From assembly GCA_003255065.1 (NCBI GenBank), contig QAOA01002314.1:147797-211796 (forward strand): 64,000 nucleotides of DNA, read 5' to 3'. Made by a program: the position numbers and the translations under genes. The DNA is from Cercis canadensis (lineage: Eukaryota > Streptophyta > Magnoliopsida > Fabales > Fabaceae). Positions 36,100 to 47,647 of the stretch are shown here, piece after piece. Position 1 is the stretch's first letter; the number at the start of each line of letters is the position of its first letter. Below the pieces are notes generated by a model, which saw nothing but the letters and a program-made list of their open reading frames with translations, did not search any database and had not been told where the DNA came from.

Positions 36100-39000
36100 T
36101 TAAAATATTTAAATGTACAGTATTAGTGGAAACTCTTTTTAAAACTATGGCATTTATGGAATTTTTTCCCCAAATTACATTTTTTAAATCAAAAGCCTGA
36201 AAAAGCCAGTTATGATTTACTATTATAGAAGGCCAGTTGAGATAAGACATTAGACAAAGACATCTCATGACAAGAGGAGATTTAAGTTACTTTTGTAAGT
36301 AATGTTAGTTATAGTTAGTTATATAACTGTTAGATATAAGTTTATACAATTATACCAGTAGTCACTTTTTTTTTAATACGTATATGTAACTATCTATGAA
36401 GTTGTATAAATTTAAAGATCGAAGAGTAGTACTCATGAGGCATGGCCAAAGAAAAAAAAAAATCATTAGATATAAATTAAGTATATGAAACAGCTTAGTG
36501 TAGTAGAAAGGAAGTTGCAAATTGACTGTATGATTTATTTAATAATTGGACAGTCACTTTGGCTTGTGCAACTCGTTTGATTATGTAGATAATAAATTTT
36601 TAGATATAACAAAAAAAATATAAAGAGAAAAATGACAACTACTTTATTGAAATTTTAAAAGGAGGTAACGTTTAAGTACACGGATTTTTATTTATTTTTA
36701 TTCCTGAGAATTATAGTTTACATTTAGTTGGTTTTAAATATTATTAAGAATGAGACAAAATATATTAGGAATCTTGATTATCTTTTTAAAAATAACCCTA
36801 TTTATATTTAGGTAAATTTTTTTAAGAAATAAAATAACAAAACTTATTAACAATTTAAATAATTCTTAAAAATAAAACAAAGAAAAAAAAAATAACAAAA
36901 TATTTGAAGAACTTGAAACTGCGATGGATAATTGTCTCTGGAACCACTTTATTTTCCTTGTCATCTCCGTCATCACCGCCGCCATCATCATCATAACCCC
37001 ACCCCACATCAATCATAACCCCATTGTTTTTAATATATCTTTCTTGATGTATATTATTCTAAACCAATGAGTCTTGTGGATACTCCAGTCATAATACATA
37101 CAACACAGTTTCCAATATATCTCACGCTTTCATACCATTCCAAGGGCAATCATGTGAAAAAGCACCAGAAACCAAAAATGTTACAAGATAATGGTGAGAT
37201 CATCAAAACAAGAAGAGAATTAATTAGGACACAGCATAGGTAATTGCAATTAAACAGAAATACACAGATATTCTAATAAGTTTTCCAACCCCCATACGGT
37301 CAAAATTTTATATAGCACCTAGTGGTGTGAGAGCGTGCCATTTCGGGGTGAGCCGAAAAGAGTTTAGGGTTGATATCCCTTAACACTGCACATTACTTGT
37401 ATCTGTCCAAATTCTTTTTCCCGGGTAAGCAAGTAAGTATAATCCTCATAAACATAATTTACAAAGAATTACGATCAGACCATGGTGAAATTGACCAAGA
37501 ATCCCCCCACCCTTTCGTTCCCACTTGACAGCAAAAATAACATGGGCAAAGGGAAGATGGACAAAAAGTGAAAGGAAAAAGGTTAATCACATTGCAAGTC
37601 TAAAAAATCCAGGACAAACAACACAGCTTCAGTTAGCTTATTTTCCATAATATTTTGTGATACCATGGGCAATTGATCATCTTTTTGTAGGTTCAAAGGA
37701 AAAAGAGAAGCGAGTTTAACTAAACAACCTCCAGAAGGTATGTTATGGATACAATAGTAAGAGTTGACACACAGTGACAAAACCATATGGAATGCGCATC
37801 ACCTAGGGCATGATTAAGAATGGCATGTTGAATTTCACCTCGGCATTAATGATGACCACCAAAAGATTCGCAATTGTAATAGTTTCAAATTGTTTCAACT
37901 ATGATTATATAAGACATGCCAAAAAGTGCTAAACTACATCTGAAATCAACTCAGAGATCTTAAATTAGATTCCTAGAATGCCAGATAGAGGCTAGTAAAT
38001 CCCTAACATATAATATTGGCCAATATTGCAGAACTTTCATGTAGCAATTTTCTGGCTGAAAAGTAAATATACGTTTTCTTCAGTCCAATTTTTCCCCACA
38101 ATGGAATGATGGATTCAATATATTAAAATTTAGAAGCATATTATCAGCACAAATATCTACAATAAGATAAAGTGATATACCAAATCAAAGCAGACCAGAC
38201 TTATAAAATAGATAAATGTTATAATTTATAGAGTTGAAGACAGTGGAAGTCCAAAATGATGCCTAGTCTTGAGGGCTTTTAAGAACAACTCTAACGGTAC
38301 CACCACACTGAATCTAGAAGATAGACACATAGAAAAGATAGGCACCACGCATATAATATAAAGAGGGTCATACTACCTACTTGCTAGGCACAATTAACAC
38401 TACACACTGATACTCCCATTACAGCACACAAGTATTGACAAATCCTTGGAAAAATGAAAACAGCAGACTGGTAACATCAACAGATAACCATCAGCACTTG
38501 CCTATAGAGAGAGCACTTATGTATAATTCTAACTCCTATTAAGATAATAAGACTCAAACAACAAAGAAATTGCTTCAACGCCTCTTGCTTAAGCTAATTA
38601 AGTTTGGAAACTACTAAACGCTTTACATCAGCTATTTTGCAAACCAACCCCCACCCGTCCCCACCCCCCCTTTTTTTCCTCTTTATCCCCATATATATAT
38701 ACCTATCACCTATAACTCTGGAAATCAAGCCCAGTCAGAAACATGAATTATGACAGACCATTCTTTGGGGTTAGTAGAGATTTGAGAGCTAAGTCACCGA
38801 CTCTACATGATCCACAAACTTATTACGCAAACCCACTACCTTGAATCATTTTAATTTTGGATGATGAGGAAAAACAATAATAAGCAACCAAGAGGTCTGG
38901 CCTGAAAAATTTAAGAACAAGGCCAAATCAAATTTCAAGTTAGTAAGTATATATTGAGATGCCTTTCCTGGAAAATATAGTTCTCAATTATTTTATTAAG

Positions 39001-39127
39001 AGACAAAACCAAATAAATTAGTTCTGCAAATCAATTGAGCATGAACCACATAGCTATAACAAGATTAAAAACAAGGGAACATCATACATAGAATAATTAA
39101 TTTAGGAGTGTGAAACAATAAAACCTT
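36100..39127. other. Intergenic DNA, no gene seen
   Basis: About 3 kb of AT-rich sequence between the convergent YceD and UBL5 genes. The open frames are short and without recognisable motifs. A pyrimidine run and short (TA)n stretch lie at about 38660-38702. The part next to 39127 should include the UBL5 3' UTR. Confidence 0.5.
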
Positions 39128-39349
39128 TTAATTGTAGTAGAGCTCGAGGCCCATGCCATCGTGGATTTCGTAATCTTTAAGAGTGATGTGATCCTTGTAG
39201 ATGTTATACCACTTTTGGATGCGAATCTTGTCAGCTCTGGTGCCGGTTTGAGCCGCCACGAGCTTCTTCAAGTCCCCAATCGTGTCATCTTCATTGCACT
39301 TCACCCTCACCTTCTTCCCCAACCGATCGTTCAACACCACCTCGATCAT
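39128..39349 (-). CDS. UBL5: Ubiquitin-like protein 5 (Hub1/UBL5)
   Basis: A single uninterrupted 73-residue frame begins [19 protein letters not shown] and ends GMGLELYYN. The length, the early MIEV strand, [16 protein letters not shown] and the C-terminal di-tyrosine in place of the ubiquitin di-glycine are the hallmarks of UBL5/Hub1. Family members bind splicing factors such as Snu66 non-covalently and influence pre-mRNA splicing, and in some organisms the mitochondrial unfolded-protein response. The start was taken at 39349, not at the upstream in-frame Met near 39448, because the family begins MIEV and an acceptor (TGCAG, about 39384-39388) lies between. A 5' UTR intron runs from that acceptor back to a GTGAGT donor at 39742-39747. 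No damage is seen. Confidence 0.93.
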   Translation of the reverse strand: MIEVVLNDRLGKKVRVKCNEDDTIGDLKKLVAAQTGTRADKIRIQKWYNIYKDHITLKDYEIHDGMGLELYYN

Positions 39350-39540
39350 CTTCAAACACAAAAACCCTAATCCCCAATTCTGTCTGCACCCAAAAGTGGA
39401 ACCAAATGAATAAAGTAAAGCGAAAACCAATAGATTGAAACTACCCATAACAAGAGAAGACTAAACTAAGCAGGAAAGGAAAAAAAAAAAAAAATCAGTT
39501 TTGCTCAAGTATTCCATGTAGAAATTTGGATATCAATTAT

Positions 39541-39565
39541 GCATATATATATATATATATATATA
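39541..39565. repeat. (TA)n microsatellite in the UBL5 5' UTR intron
   Basis: A pure dinucleotide run of about a dozen units, likely polymorphic. Confidence 0.85.
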
Positions 39566-39747
39566 GAACAATATAGCACCAGATAAAAAGGAAAAATAAA
39601 TAAATAAATAAAAGGAAATTATAACATAGAGCTCCAGTCTCCAGATACAGATAGCACTTGCCAGTACCTTAAACGGCAAAAAAAGAAAACAAAAAAACAG
39701 ATTGCAAGTTTGCAACAGACAGATGCGATAGAGAGAGAGGGACTCAC

Positions 39748-39830
39748 CAGAAGCTTGAACTGATCGCTGATGGGAGAAGAAGAGGCCGAGAGAATGAGTT
39801 GGGCGCGAGTATACAGAATAAATTGGGGAA
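39748..39830 (-). promoter_or_regulatory. UBL5 non-coding first exon and proximal promoter
   Basis: The minus strand reads exon sequence up to CTG|GTGAGT at 39747, a strong plant donor pairing with the acceptor just before the coding exon. The transcription start lies probably within about 80 bp upstream. No clear TATA box was seen. Compact UBL5 genes with a leader intron are common in plants. Confidence 0.5.
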
Positions 39831-41260
39831 AAGGTGTTTAATTAAACGGCGGCCGTGTCTGTGGTACATAGTACCATACAACGTGTTAGGTACCAATAAA
39901 AATTGGACATATGGCAGTGTACTACAAGTCAATTCGGTTTATGGAAATCAAAATTGTACCCTATGTTTGTTTAAAATTATAAAATGACTCATAATTTATT
40001 CATAAACAACCTTTTTCTAATTGAAATGTTCAAGTTTAGGAAAATAAAATTAATGATAATAATAAAATACATAAACTTAATTAACATTAAAGCTCACATA
40101 TCATAAACTTTCAATGTTTCATATAATCAATATCAAAGCTTATTGGTAGTTTTGGTTCTTTTATTATATTAATTCTTACAAGTCAATCTCCTATTTTTAA
40201 AAGTGAACGACTTAATTTTTGTGTTTTTTAAGAAGTTGCAATTTCGGTCTAGCCATTACTTACCCGTTATAAAACAAATGACTTTGGCTTATGTGTCTTA
40301 AAATAATAATATTTTGGTCATTAAAATGCCACATAAGCATGATGTGGCACCCAATTAATCCCTAATTAACACATTAGGGATTTGATTACCAATCAGCCCC
40401 AATTAATTGGACACGTGATAAAAAATTTCCTCCTTCTCACCCATTCTACTCATGCGAAGAGACAAAGTGCTTGCCCCTTGTGCAATTTGAAGAACCCTAA
40501 CCCCCCAAATTGTTGAGCGACAGAGTTGAGTGGGTGAGGTATAGAGCATCAAATTGAAGGAGAAGAGAGAGATACAAGGCTTGAGAGGAGTGTTTGAAGG
40601 TGGGAATTGAAGGAGAAGAATTGCAAATTTAAGGTTAGTGAGTTATGCGAAGAGAGACGTACAAGGTTGGTGAGTTCTATGAAGGCGTTGAAGCTTGCAA
40701 CAACCATGAGGGGGTGGGAATGGATGCATAGAGATATTACGGCACACTACAAATATGTGCAAGTCACTACTTTTTGAAGTTGAGTTCTTCGAAATCCATA
40801 AGTTGAGTACTGGCCATAGCTTTATATTTGTGTATTTTTAGTTGTGGTCCTTCTCTGATTGAATATTATTATGCATTATTCTTTGTTTTGTTTGGCCATT
40901 ATGAAGTTGTATATGTAATTTTAGTTGTGGTCTCGTTTGACATGAATTTTTAGAATAGAAATATGGAATCTTATGTTTTGTAGCATTCGAAAAAGTTGAA
41001 TGCATGTGCTACTGTATATGTAATTTTAGTTGTGGTCCTTCTTTGATTGTATTATTCTATATTGTAGCATTCTTTTGTTGTGGTCCCTCTGTGATTGAAA
41101 TTGTATATGTATGTAATTTTAGTTGTGGTCTTGTTTGACATGAATTTTTAGAATAGAAATATGGAATCTGAATATTGACTAATTTTTTTTTATTTCCTTG
41201 TTTTTCTACATTTACATATCAAGCCTACTGTTCAAGAATATTTCATGTTTGCCATACATT

Positions 41261-44200
41261 ATGGCAGGTTTTTTTGTGAGTGACCCTTGTGATAAATATA
41301 TTAGAGGAAGTTGTAAAGAGTCCTATGAATTTGACCCTGATAAAGTCCCTATAATTGAAGTTAAGAAAATGTTGCAGGAATGAGGGTATAGGTCAGGTGT
41401 TAAGTTGTGGTGTAAGATTCCTGGGAGGTGTCTAAGTGATGGTTTAAGACCTCTTAAAACATATTCGAGTGTGCATGAGTTGATTGATGTTGTAAAGGGC
41501 CACAGTGTAATCGATATCTACGTGGAACATGATATTGATGCTCTGGATGTAGTTGTTGCAAATATGTTACTATTAACTAATGCAGAAGAAGCTGAAAAGG
41601 AAACAAATGATGTCCCTAAAGAGAATATGTGTGAAGCTAATGCAGAGAATTTGAATAAATCCTAATTATGTGCCAACTGAAGAGATGGGAATGATGATCC
41701 AAAAGAAAATGGGCCAACTGAACCCCATGAGAATGATGCAAATGAGGAGGATGAAGATTACCAAAATGTGAACTTAGATGATCGAGATTATAATTAAGAT
41801 TATGATTGGGGTGAGGCATTACCAAAAGATCCAAGGACTTCAACTAAAAGTTCAAAAGGCAGTAAGGAAAAAAATCCTACTGAAGCTGTTGGGCCATCTT
41901 AACAGTTAAGTGAGGGACCCTAACCTTGCAACCAATAGCCTACTAATGACCCTGTTGTGAATGTCACCATAGATATCCCAAAGGAGGATCTATACGACTC
42001 AGATTACTTAGAAACACCACTAGGATCTGATGATGAGGAGTATTTTACAAGACCAAAGTTTCCAAGGTTCAAGATGCCTGATGATCCAAAGAAGATCCAA
42101 TTTCAACTTAGGCAGAAGTTCAACACATCTAAATTGGCGAAGCAGGCAGTAAAGGAATATGCCATTGCAAATCAGAAGGATGTGAAGCTAAATGACAAGA
42201 GAAGGTTGATTGTAAAATGCAAAGGTGATTGTGCTTGGGTATTGCGGATTAGTAAAGTACAAGGTCAAAGCTACTATCAAGTGAAAACTTTCAATGACAG
42301 TCACACTTGTAAATGTTCTTTGACAAATAGACAGGCTAAAACCAAAGTTTTGGCCCAAAAGTTAATGGACAAGGTGAGGAAAGAGCTAGAAGTGAAGATT
42401 AAGACATTGATCAATGATGCTCAACAAAAGTGGAGCTTGAAACTATCTAAATGGCAAGCTTATAGGGCTAAGAGAATGACAATAGATATGGTTGAAGGAG
42501 CTGCAGACCAGCAGTTTGCTCACCTATGGAGTTATGCTAAAGAATTAAAGAGGAGTAATCCAGGGACTTCTGTATGGATCAAAGTGAATAGAATTAGAAG
42601 GGATGAAGCCCCCTGTATTTCAGAGAATTTATGTATGCTTCAAAGCTTGTAGAGATGGTTTTGTGTAGCATTGTAGACCATTGATAGAGCTTGATGGCTG
42701 TTTTTTGAAGGGTGAATATGGTGGCCATTTGCTGAGTGCTGTGGGCATAGATGAAAACATTCAAATGTTTCCCATTGCATTTGCAATTGTTGAGGCTAAG
42801 GTGAAGGACTGTTGGGACTAGTTCCTAGAGAAGCTACTGGATGACCTTGGCTCTGTAGCTAAGAAGAAATGGTCATTTATTTCAAACCAGCAACAAGTAT
42901 TCTCTTTTTACATAATCTTATTGGTCATGTATGATATTTGCATTGTAAGTTAAATTGTAATTTGGAAATTCAAGCTGAAAAGTGTTTGGTGATGCATTTC
43001 TCATCTTTTAGTTTCAAGTCATTATTCTGTGATCTATAAGTCGTAAAGAGATAGATTTATGTGTACATTGTGATCTTTCTCTTTATTTGTCATAAGACAA
43101 TAAATTGTGAATATTTTCCATGACTATAACTGATATAGTTTTGTTATTTATGATAAATATGGCAGGGTCTTCAAACTGTAATCAAGAAGTATGGTGGGCT
43201 TAAATGTAGAACACCGAAATTGCTGCAAGCATACTTAAGGGAATTTTATTAAGGGTTGTAAAGAACATGATGATGATATAAAAGCACAAATGTGGATCAC
43301 AGCTAGAGCCCCAATAGTAGAGGAGTGGGAAAGTGAGATGCTTGAACTAGAAAGAAATTCTTAGGACTGCTATGCTCACATGTTAAAATTCAAGCCACAA
43401 GTTTGGGCTAGATCTCATTTCAAAATTGCCCCCAAATGTGATCTACAAGTCACTAATATGTTGCTGGAAGAAGACAGTGAAGGTTGGTTATGTAGATGGG
43501 CAGGTGACCCTACTGAAAAGATCTATGAAGTGTCCCAGATGCCTAACAAGTAAGTTGTAAACCTCGCCACAAGTACATGTTCCTGTAGAGTATGGGATCT
43601 AACAAGCATCCCTTGTAAGCATGCATTATCAGCATTGGCATGGAATGGATATAACTATGAACATTATGTACATGCGACATATATGTTATGTGACAAAATC
43701 ATTAAACTCATTTTCTCTATGTTTTGCATTCTTATTCATGTTATATTTGGCTTATGCAGGAAGGAGACATTTATTTAGTGCTATAGCAACATTATCCTTC
43801 CTACTAATGGACAAAGACTCTGGCCTAGAGTTGACAAGGGACCCATTGCTCCACCTCTTTTAAGAAGAGCCCCAGGCAGGCCAAAAGTGAATAGGAACAA
43901 AGCAAATGATGAGCCCAAACACCCAACCAAACTTAGCAGGCAATGTCACACAGTCATGTGTAGGAAATGTGGCAAACAAGGCCATAATGCAAAGAGCTGT
44001 AAGGGAAAAACCAGAGCTGATAGAGAGATTCCAAAAGGAGGGAACGAAGTATATATTTTTAACTCTATATTCCTTGAATTGTATAATTAAAGGAACATCA
44101 ATATTCTTACTTGTTTACATTATTATTGTCTATGGCAAAATCTGAAGAAAAAACAAAAATAACCTGTTGGGATAAGTGTCAACTTTGAGGATCCAAATTG

Positions 44201-44460
44201 GGTAACAAATGCTCATATTACCATGGTTGCACCAAGTAAACAAGTGGCTGCAAAAAGCAAGGCCACAAGGACTAGCTACTTACAACTAACAACTTCAAGC
44301 AACCAAATTAATGAAATTGAACATGGAACTATCAGTCCATCTCAACCATCATCCATTATGACTCGCAAAAGAAAAGCTAATCAAGGCCAGCAAGAAGCAA
44401 ACTCAAGTACAGCCATGCGCAAGGGGAAGAAGAAGACCTCAGTTAGTGCAAGCCAATAAT
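41261..44460 (+). pseudogene. MuDR-type transposase, degraded
   Basis: Domains follow the plant MULE order. A PB1-like N-terminus (MAGFFVSDPCDKYIRG, 41261) is broken by an in-frame TGA at 41381. An acidic linker with several stops follows. The DNA-binding MuDR domain (41957-42652) includes WVLRISK and HTCKCSLTNRQ. The catalytic MULE domain starts with IELDGCFLKG, the first catalytic Asp. At the second site the usual ISDQQ reads ISNQQ, so that Asp is lost, and sequence to the third acidic site is shortened. A SWIM finger (CSC...CKH, about 43575-43620), a CCHC knuckle (CRKCGKQGHNAKSC, about 43962-44003) and a basic tail ending at 44459 follow. Multiple stops make this inactive. Confidence 0.85.
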
Positions 44461-44738
44461 GAAGACTTTGGAATTAATGGCAGACAACATGCTTTTTGGA
44501 TTTAGGAATATTGTAATGGCAGAATACTATCTTTTGGGATTTAGGAATGTTTAAATGTAATTCTTTTGATGTAAAGCTTTATGGATTTATATTTTAATGT
44601 AAAGCTTTCAAACTTGTCTTTTTTATGTAAAGCTTTATGCCAGAATACTCAAGTACTGCCATGCTTTTGATGTAAAGCTTTTATGAATATTTAGAATTTG
44701 CTTATGGAATATGTATACATTTTGGAATGAATGATACG

Positions 44739-46373
44739 TGTAGACACCGTATTTTGTTTGATGTGTTTTTCGTGGCATAAAAAAATAATTTTCATAAAAA
44801 TGTAGGTCTTTAATTTTTTATTATTATTTTTATATTTGAGCCTTTATAATAAAGCAAACCCTAAGCTTAGTCCATTGTTAGTCTAGTCTATTTGGCCCAC
44901 TCTTTAATGTTTAAATTTTCTTAAATAATAAATAAATCAAAAAAAATGAGAAAATGAATTTTGTAAATAAATTTTTGTGTCACTAGATCTAAGAGTACTA
45001 ATAGGATAGCAAAGAATAGATTTCATCTTCTCTCCATTGGTCCAAGTCCATGCATTATCTTTTTTTTTTAAATAATTGAAAAAAGAAAAAGGGAGATAGG
45101 CGGCAGTTACTTGGAGGGCAGAATGGGAAATCAAAGAAAAAGGAAATTTCATGAAATAGAGAGAAGAGTTATACGGATAAGAAGGGGAGAACCATTCGAA
45201 AAAAAGGGGAGAAGAGAGCAAGCAAAGGGAGAAAGAGGGAGAGCTACGAAGAGAGAGCAAGAACCAGAGGAAGAGGCGTGAAAGAGTGAAAAAAAAATAG
45301 AGAGAAGCAGAGAGCAAGAGAGAGAGGCGTGAGAGAGCAAAGAGAAACTAAAGGAGAGAGAGAGAGGCTAGCAATTGTGGCTTGAAGGAAAGCTTAAATT
45401 TGCTATTTGAGGAAGGTTAGAGGTAGGATTTGAGTGAAAAGAAAGGATCAATAGGAAGTTTGAAAGAAAATAAAGAGGGAAATGGAAAGGACCATTAGGG
45501 GTTTGAGTTAGAAAGAGAAATTGATAGTGGAGGGAGAAATCCAGTGAACTCTGGTGGTTTCTGACGGTAGTAGTGGCAAAGGATAATGGAGGCTAAGAAT
45601 TTACCCATATCTACATCCACTAGACTCATTGCTCAACATCTAGGTTGGTTTACAAATGATTGACAGTAATTGTGATCGTGGGCAAGTTTGAGGGCTCTAC
45701 TCGATAAGGCTTTGTTGCAAGCTAGAAGCAAGAGATTTTTATTTTAGCTTACTTTATTTTTTCGAATGTAATTAAAATCTCTTTCCCTGAAACAAGTATT
45801 GTAATACTTAAAATCATACATTTGCACTGCATATAAAATATATATTTGTGTTGCTTAATATCCGTAAACCTCTTCACTTATCATGGGAGGATAGATCGAG
45901 TCTAATTCTTTTATGGAATAGCTTTGTTTATCCAACCTAAGTGGATGTAGCGCCACCTTAGAGGGCGCTTTATGGGAGAAATGGGTGAAAGGATTCATGT
46001 CTCGATAGAAAAATCATGCACTGCACGTTTAAATTATCTCTTTAATTTTCTTAGATGTTCTTGTAATACATTTATTATTTTGGGATAAATAAAATCTATA
46101 TTTTTGGCCATATTATGTTCATACAATAAATTTCAGGTAACCGTCCTTTAGACGGGTGTTGTGGGATGCCTAACACCTTCTCCACACACAAATTGACTCC
46201 CAAACCATCTCTAGTTCGCAGTCCATTTTTAAAATAAAAAAGAAAGTTTTCCAATTATTTTTTGTTTTCTTAATATAATTGGTGACGACTTCAAGTTTTC
46301 TTTCAAAAATTAATCTCTTTTTTTTAAAAAATTCATCATTTACATCATAGTGACTTTCAGATACGTTGTAACA
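44739..46373 (+). mobile_element. Solo LTR in the MULE (Tat-like gypsy family)
   Basis: It starts tgtagacaccg and ends acgttgtaaca, flanked by atacg (44734-44738) and ataca (46374-46378), four of five bases alike. 1635 bp, with a purine-rich gagaga region at 45100-45400. The 3' part matches 1740-2508 near the window start. There is no internal part. It is younger than the MULE. Confidence 0.75.
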
Positions 46374-46845
46374 ATACATGTCTTCGGAATTCCGTGTGAC
46401 TGGTTTCATTATTGTTAAATTTTGTTGTGTGCAAAGCACCAAAATATAGGGACCATTGCTCTTCTTTACATTCTTTGGTGTGCATTATTTTTGGTTCCTA
46501 ACTGTCATGATGCATGCCATTTTACATGGCATAGTAATTCTGATTTCTTTAAGTTTATATGTTGAAGCTAACTTAAGCCAATGTCATTTGTTATATAGAA
46601 TTAGGAAAAGAATAAGACAAGATTCATTGGCCTCAATTTTTTTTTTCTTACAATTCATAACTGTGTCTCTATAATGTCATAGAATTTTCCAATTTCTGCA
46701 TAGGGTATTCTCCTTCAGTAAGAAACACTGAGAATAAATTCATGGGAACAACAGTACATTAATAGAGACTAGTATCAGTACATCAAAACAGTAAAATGTG
46801 AATTAAACTAGTCCTATTCAGCTTAAGCATTACAATGACTACGAG

Positions 46846-47145
46846 CTACTTTGAGATAGCCTTAACAATTACAATGAAGAGAATAACCACTAACGAAAGG
46901 AGAACAACAACAACCACAATGTAAGCTTTTTCTTTAATTTCAAATAGGTCCATCCTTCTTAGAACTCCTCTAATCACTTTCTTGTCACATTCACTGCTAG
47001 GAGGATCATGCCACTGATGGAAATTGCAACATTTCAATCCTTTGGCTTTTGCATCACACTCCAAAAAATGTCTTCCAAGGCTATCATGGCTCCATAAAGT
47101 ATTCAACACAGCCTCCCTCTCACATAGACATAGACGCCTTCAACT
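46846..47145 (-). pseudogene. GRF-type zinc finger / transmembrane ORF remnant of the MULE
   Basis: The minus strand reads ...LCLCEREAVLNTLWSHDSLGRHFLECD then CCNFHQWHDPP and, after a short linker, a ~24-residue hydrophobic segment (AYIVVVVVLLSLVVILFIVI). The CxC, GRxF..C and C.F..W order is that of the GRF zinc finger, a single-strand nucleic-acid-binding fold. Small GRF proteins with a C-terminal membrane helix are common in plants. A TGA shortly upstream of the CLC motif ends the frame. It faces the transposase, inside the right inverted repeat, so it looks like cargo or a second gene of the MULE. Confidence 0.6.
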
Positions 47146-47647
47146 TGTTAAGCCCTGGCCTTTCAAAGCACTTCTCGCACTTCTGGAGCCATCTTCCCTT
47201 TCCATTTCCTCTCCCTTCCTTTATTTGCTGACTCCCTGCGTGCTTAGGGTTTTAGGCCAGCAAAATGGCCACTTTATTTGGGGAAGAAGGCATTAAGTCC
47301 TCACATGCCTAGTACCTGACTTATTTAAAGTGTGTTTAGAAGAAAAATTGCCTAGCTAGACATTCAGTTGGCATATTAGGAATAAAAAAATTTATTTGTA
47401 TTGCCACATCAGTTCCCTTTATTAGTAGATAAATAGAGCAGTAACGGCTGGACCAAAATTGCAACTTCTTCAGAAACACAGGGACTAACTCGTTCATTTT
47501 AAAAAATAAAGGACTGACTCATAGGTATCGGTATAATAGGGGGACCAAAACTTAAATAAGCCTAATATCAATTATCTATATCTATAAATTATTAGAAATA
47601 GAATACTTAGAGGGAACCATTATTTTCACACTCAATTTTGTTAATGT

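Larger units (their letters stand above)
40136..47563 (+). mobile_element. Mutator-like element (MULE), degraded, with nested LTR
   Basis: The outer ends are inverted copies over about 130 bp: left aagcttattggtagttttgg and ttgcaatttcggtctagcc; right, in reverse, aggcttatttaagttttgg and ttgcaattttggtccagcc. An aatatca duplication (40129-40135 and 47564-47570) flanks them, possibly 9 bp with a mismatch. Inside are a plus-strand transposase remnant (41261-44460), a solo LTR (44739-46373) and a minus-strand GRF-type ORF remnant (46846-47145). Without the LTR the element is about 5.8 kb, within the usual size for a coding MULE with long terminal inverted repeats. Confidence 0.82.

Noticed and set aside
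37583-37786. Minus-strand open frame of 67 residues in the intergenic region
   Set aside because: No motif, no codon bias visible, no plausible splice partners, and the surrounding DNA is AT-rich with chance open frames.
39350-39448. An upstream in-frame extension of UBL5 giving 106 residues
   Set aside because: The family starts at MIEV, a splice acceptor lies within the extension, and the extra residues are not conserved in type.
44937-45340. Serine- and leucine-rich minus-strand open frames of 126 and 63 residues
   Set aside because: They are translations of the gagaga-rich tract inside a solo LTR. Low complexity keeps the frames open by chance.
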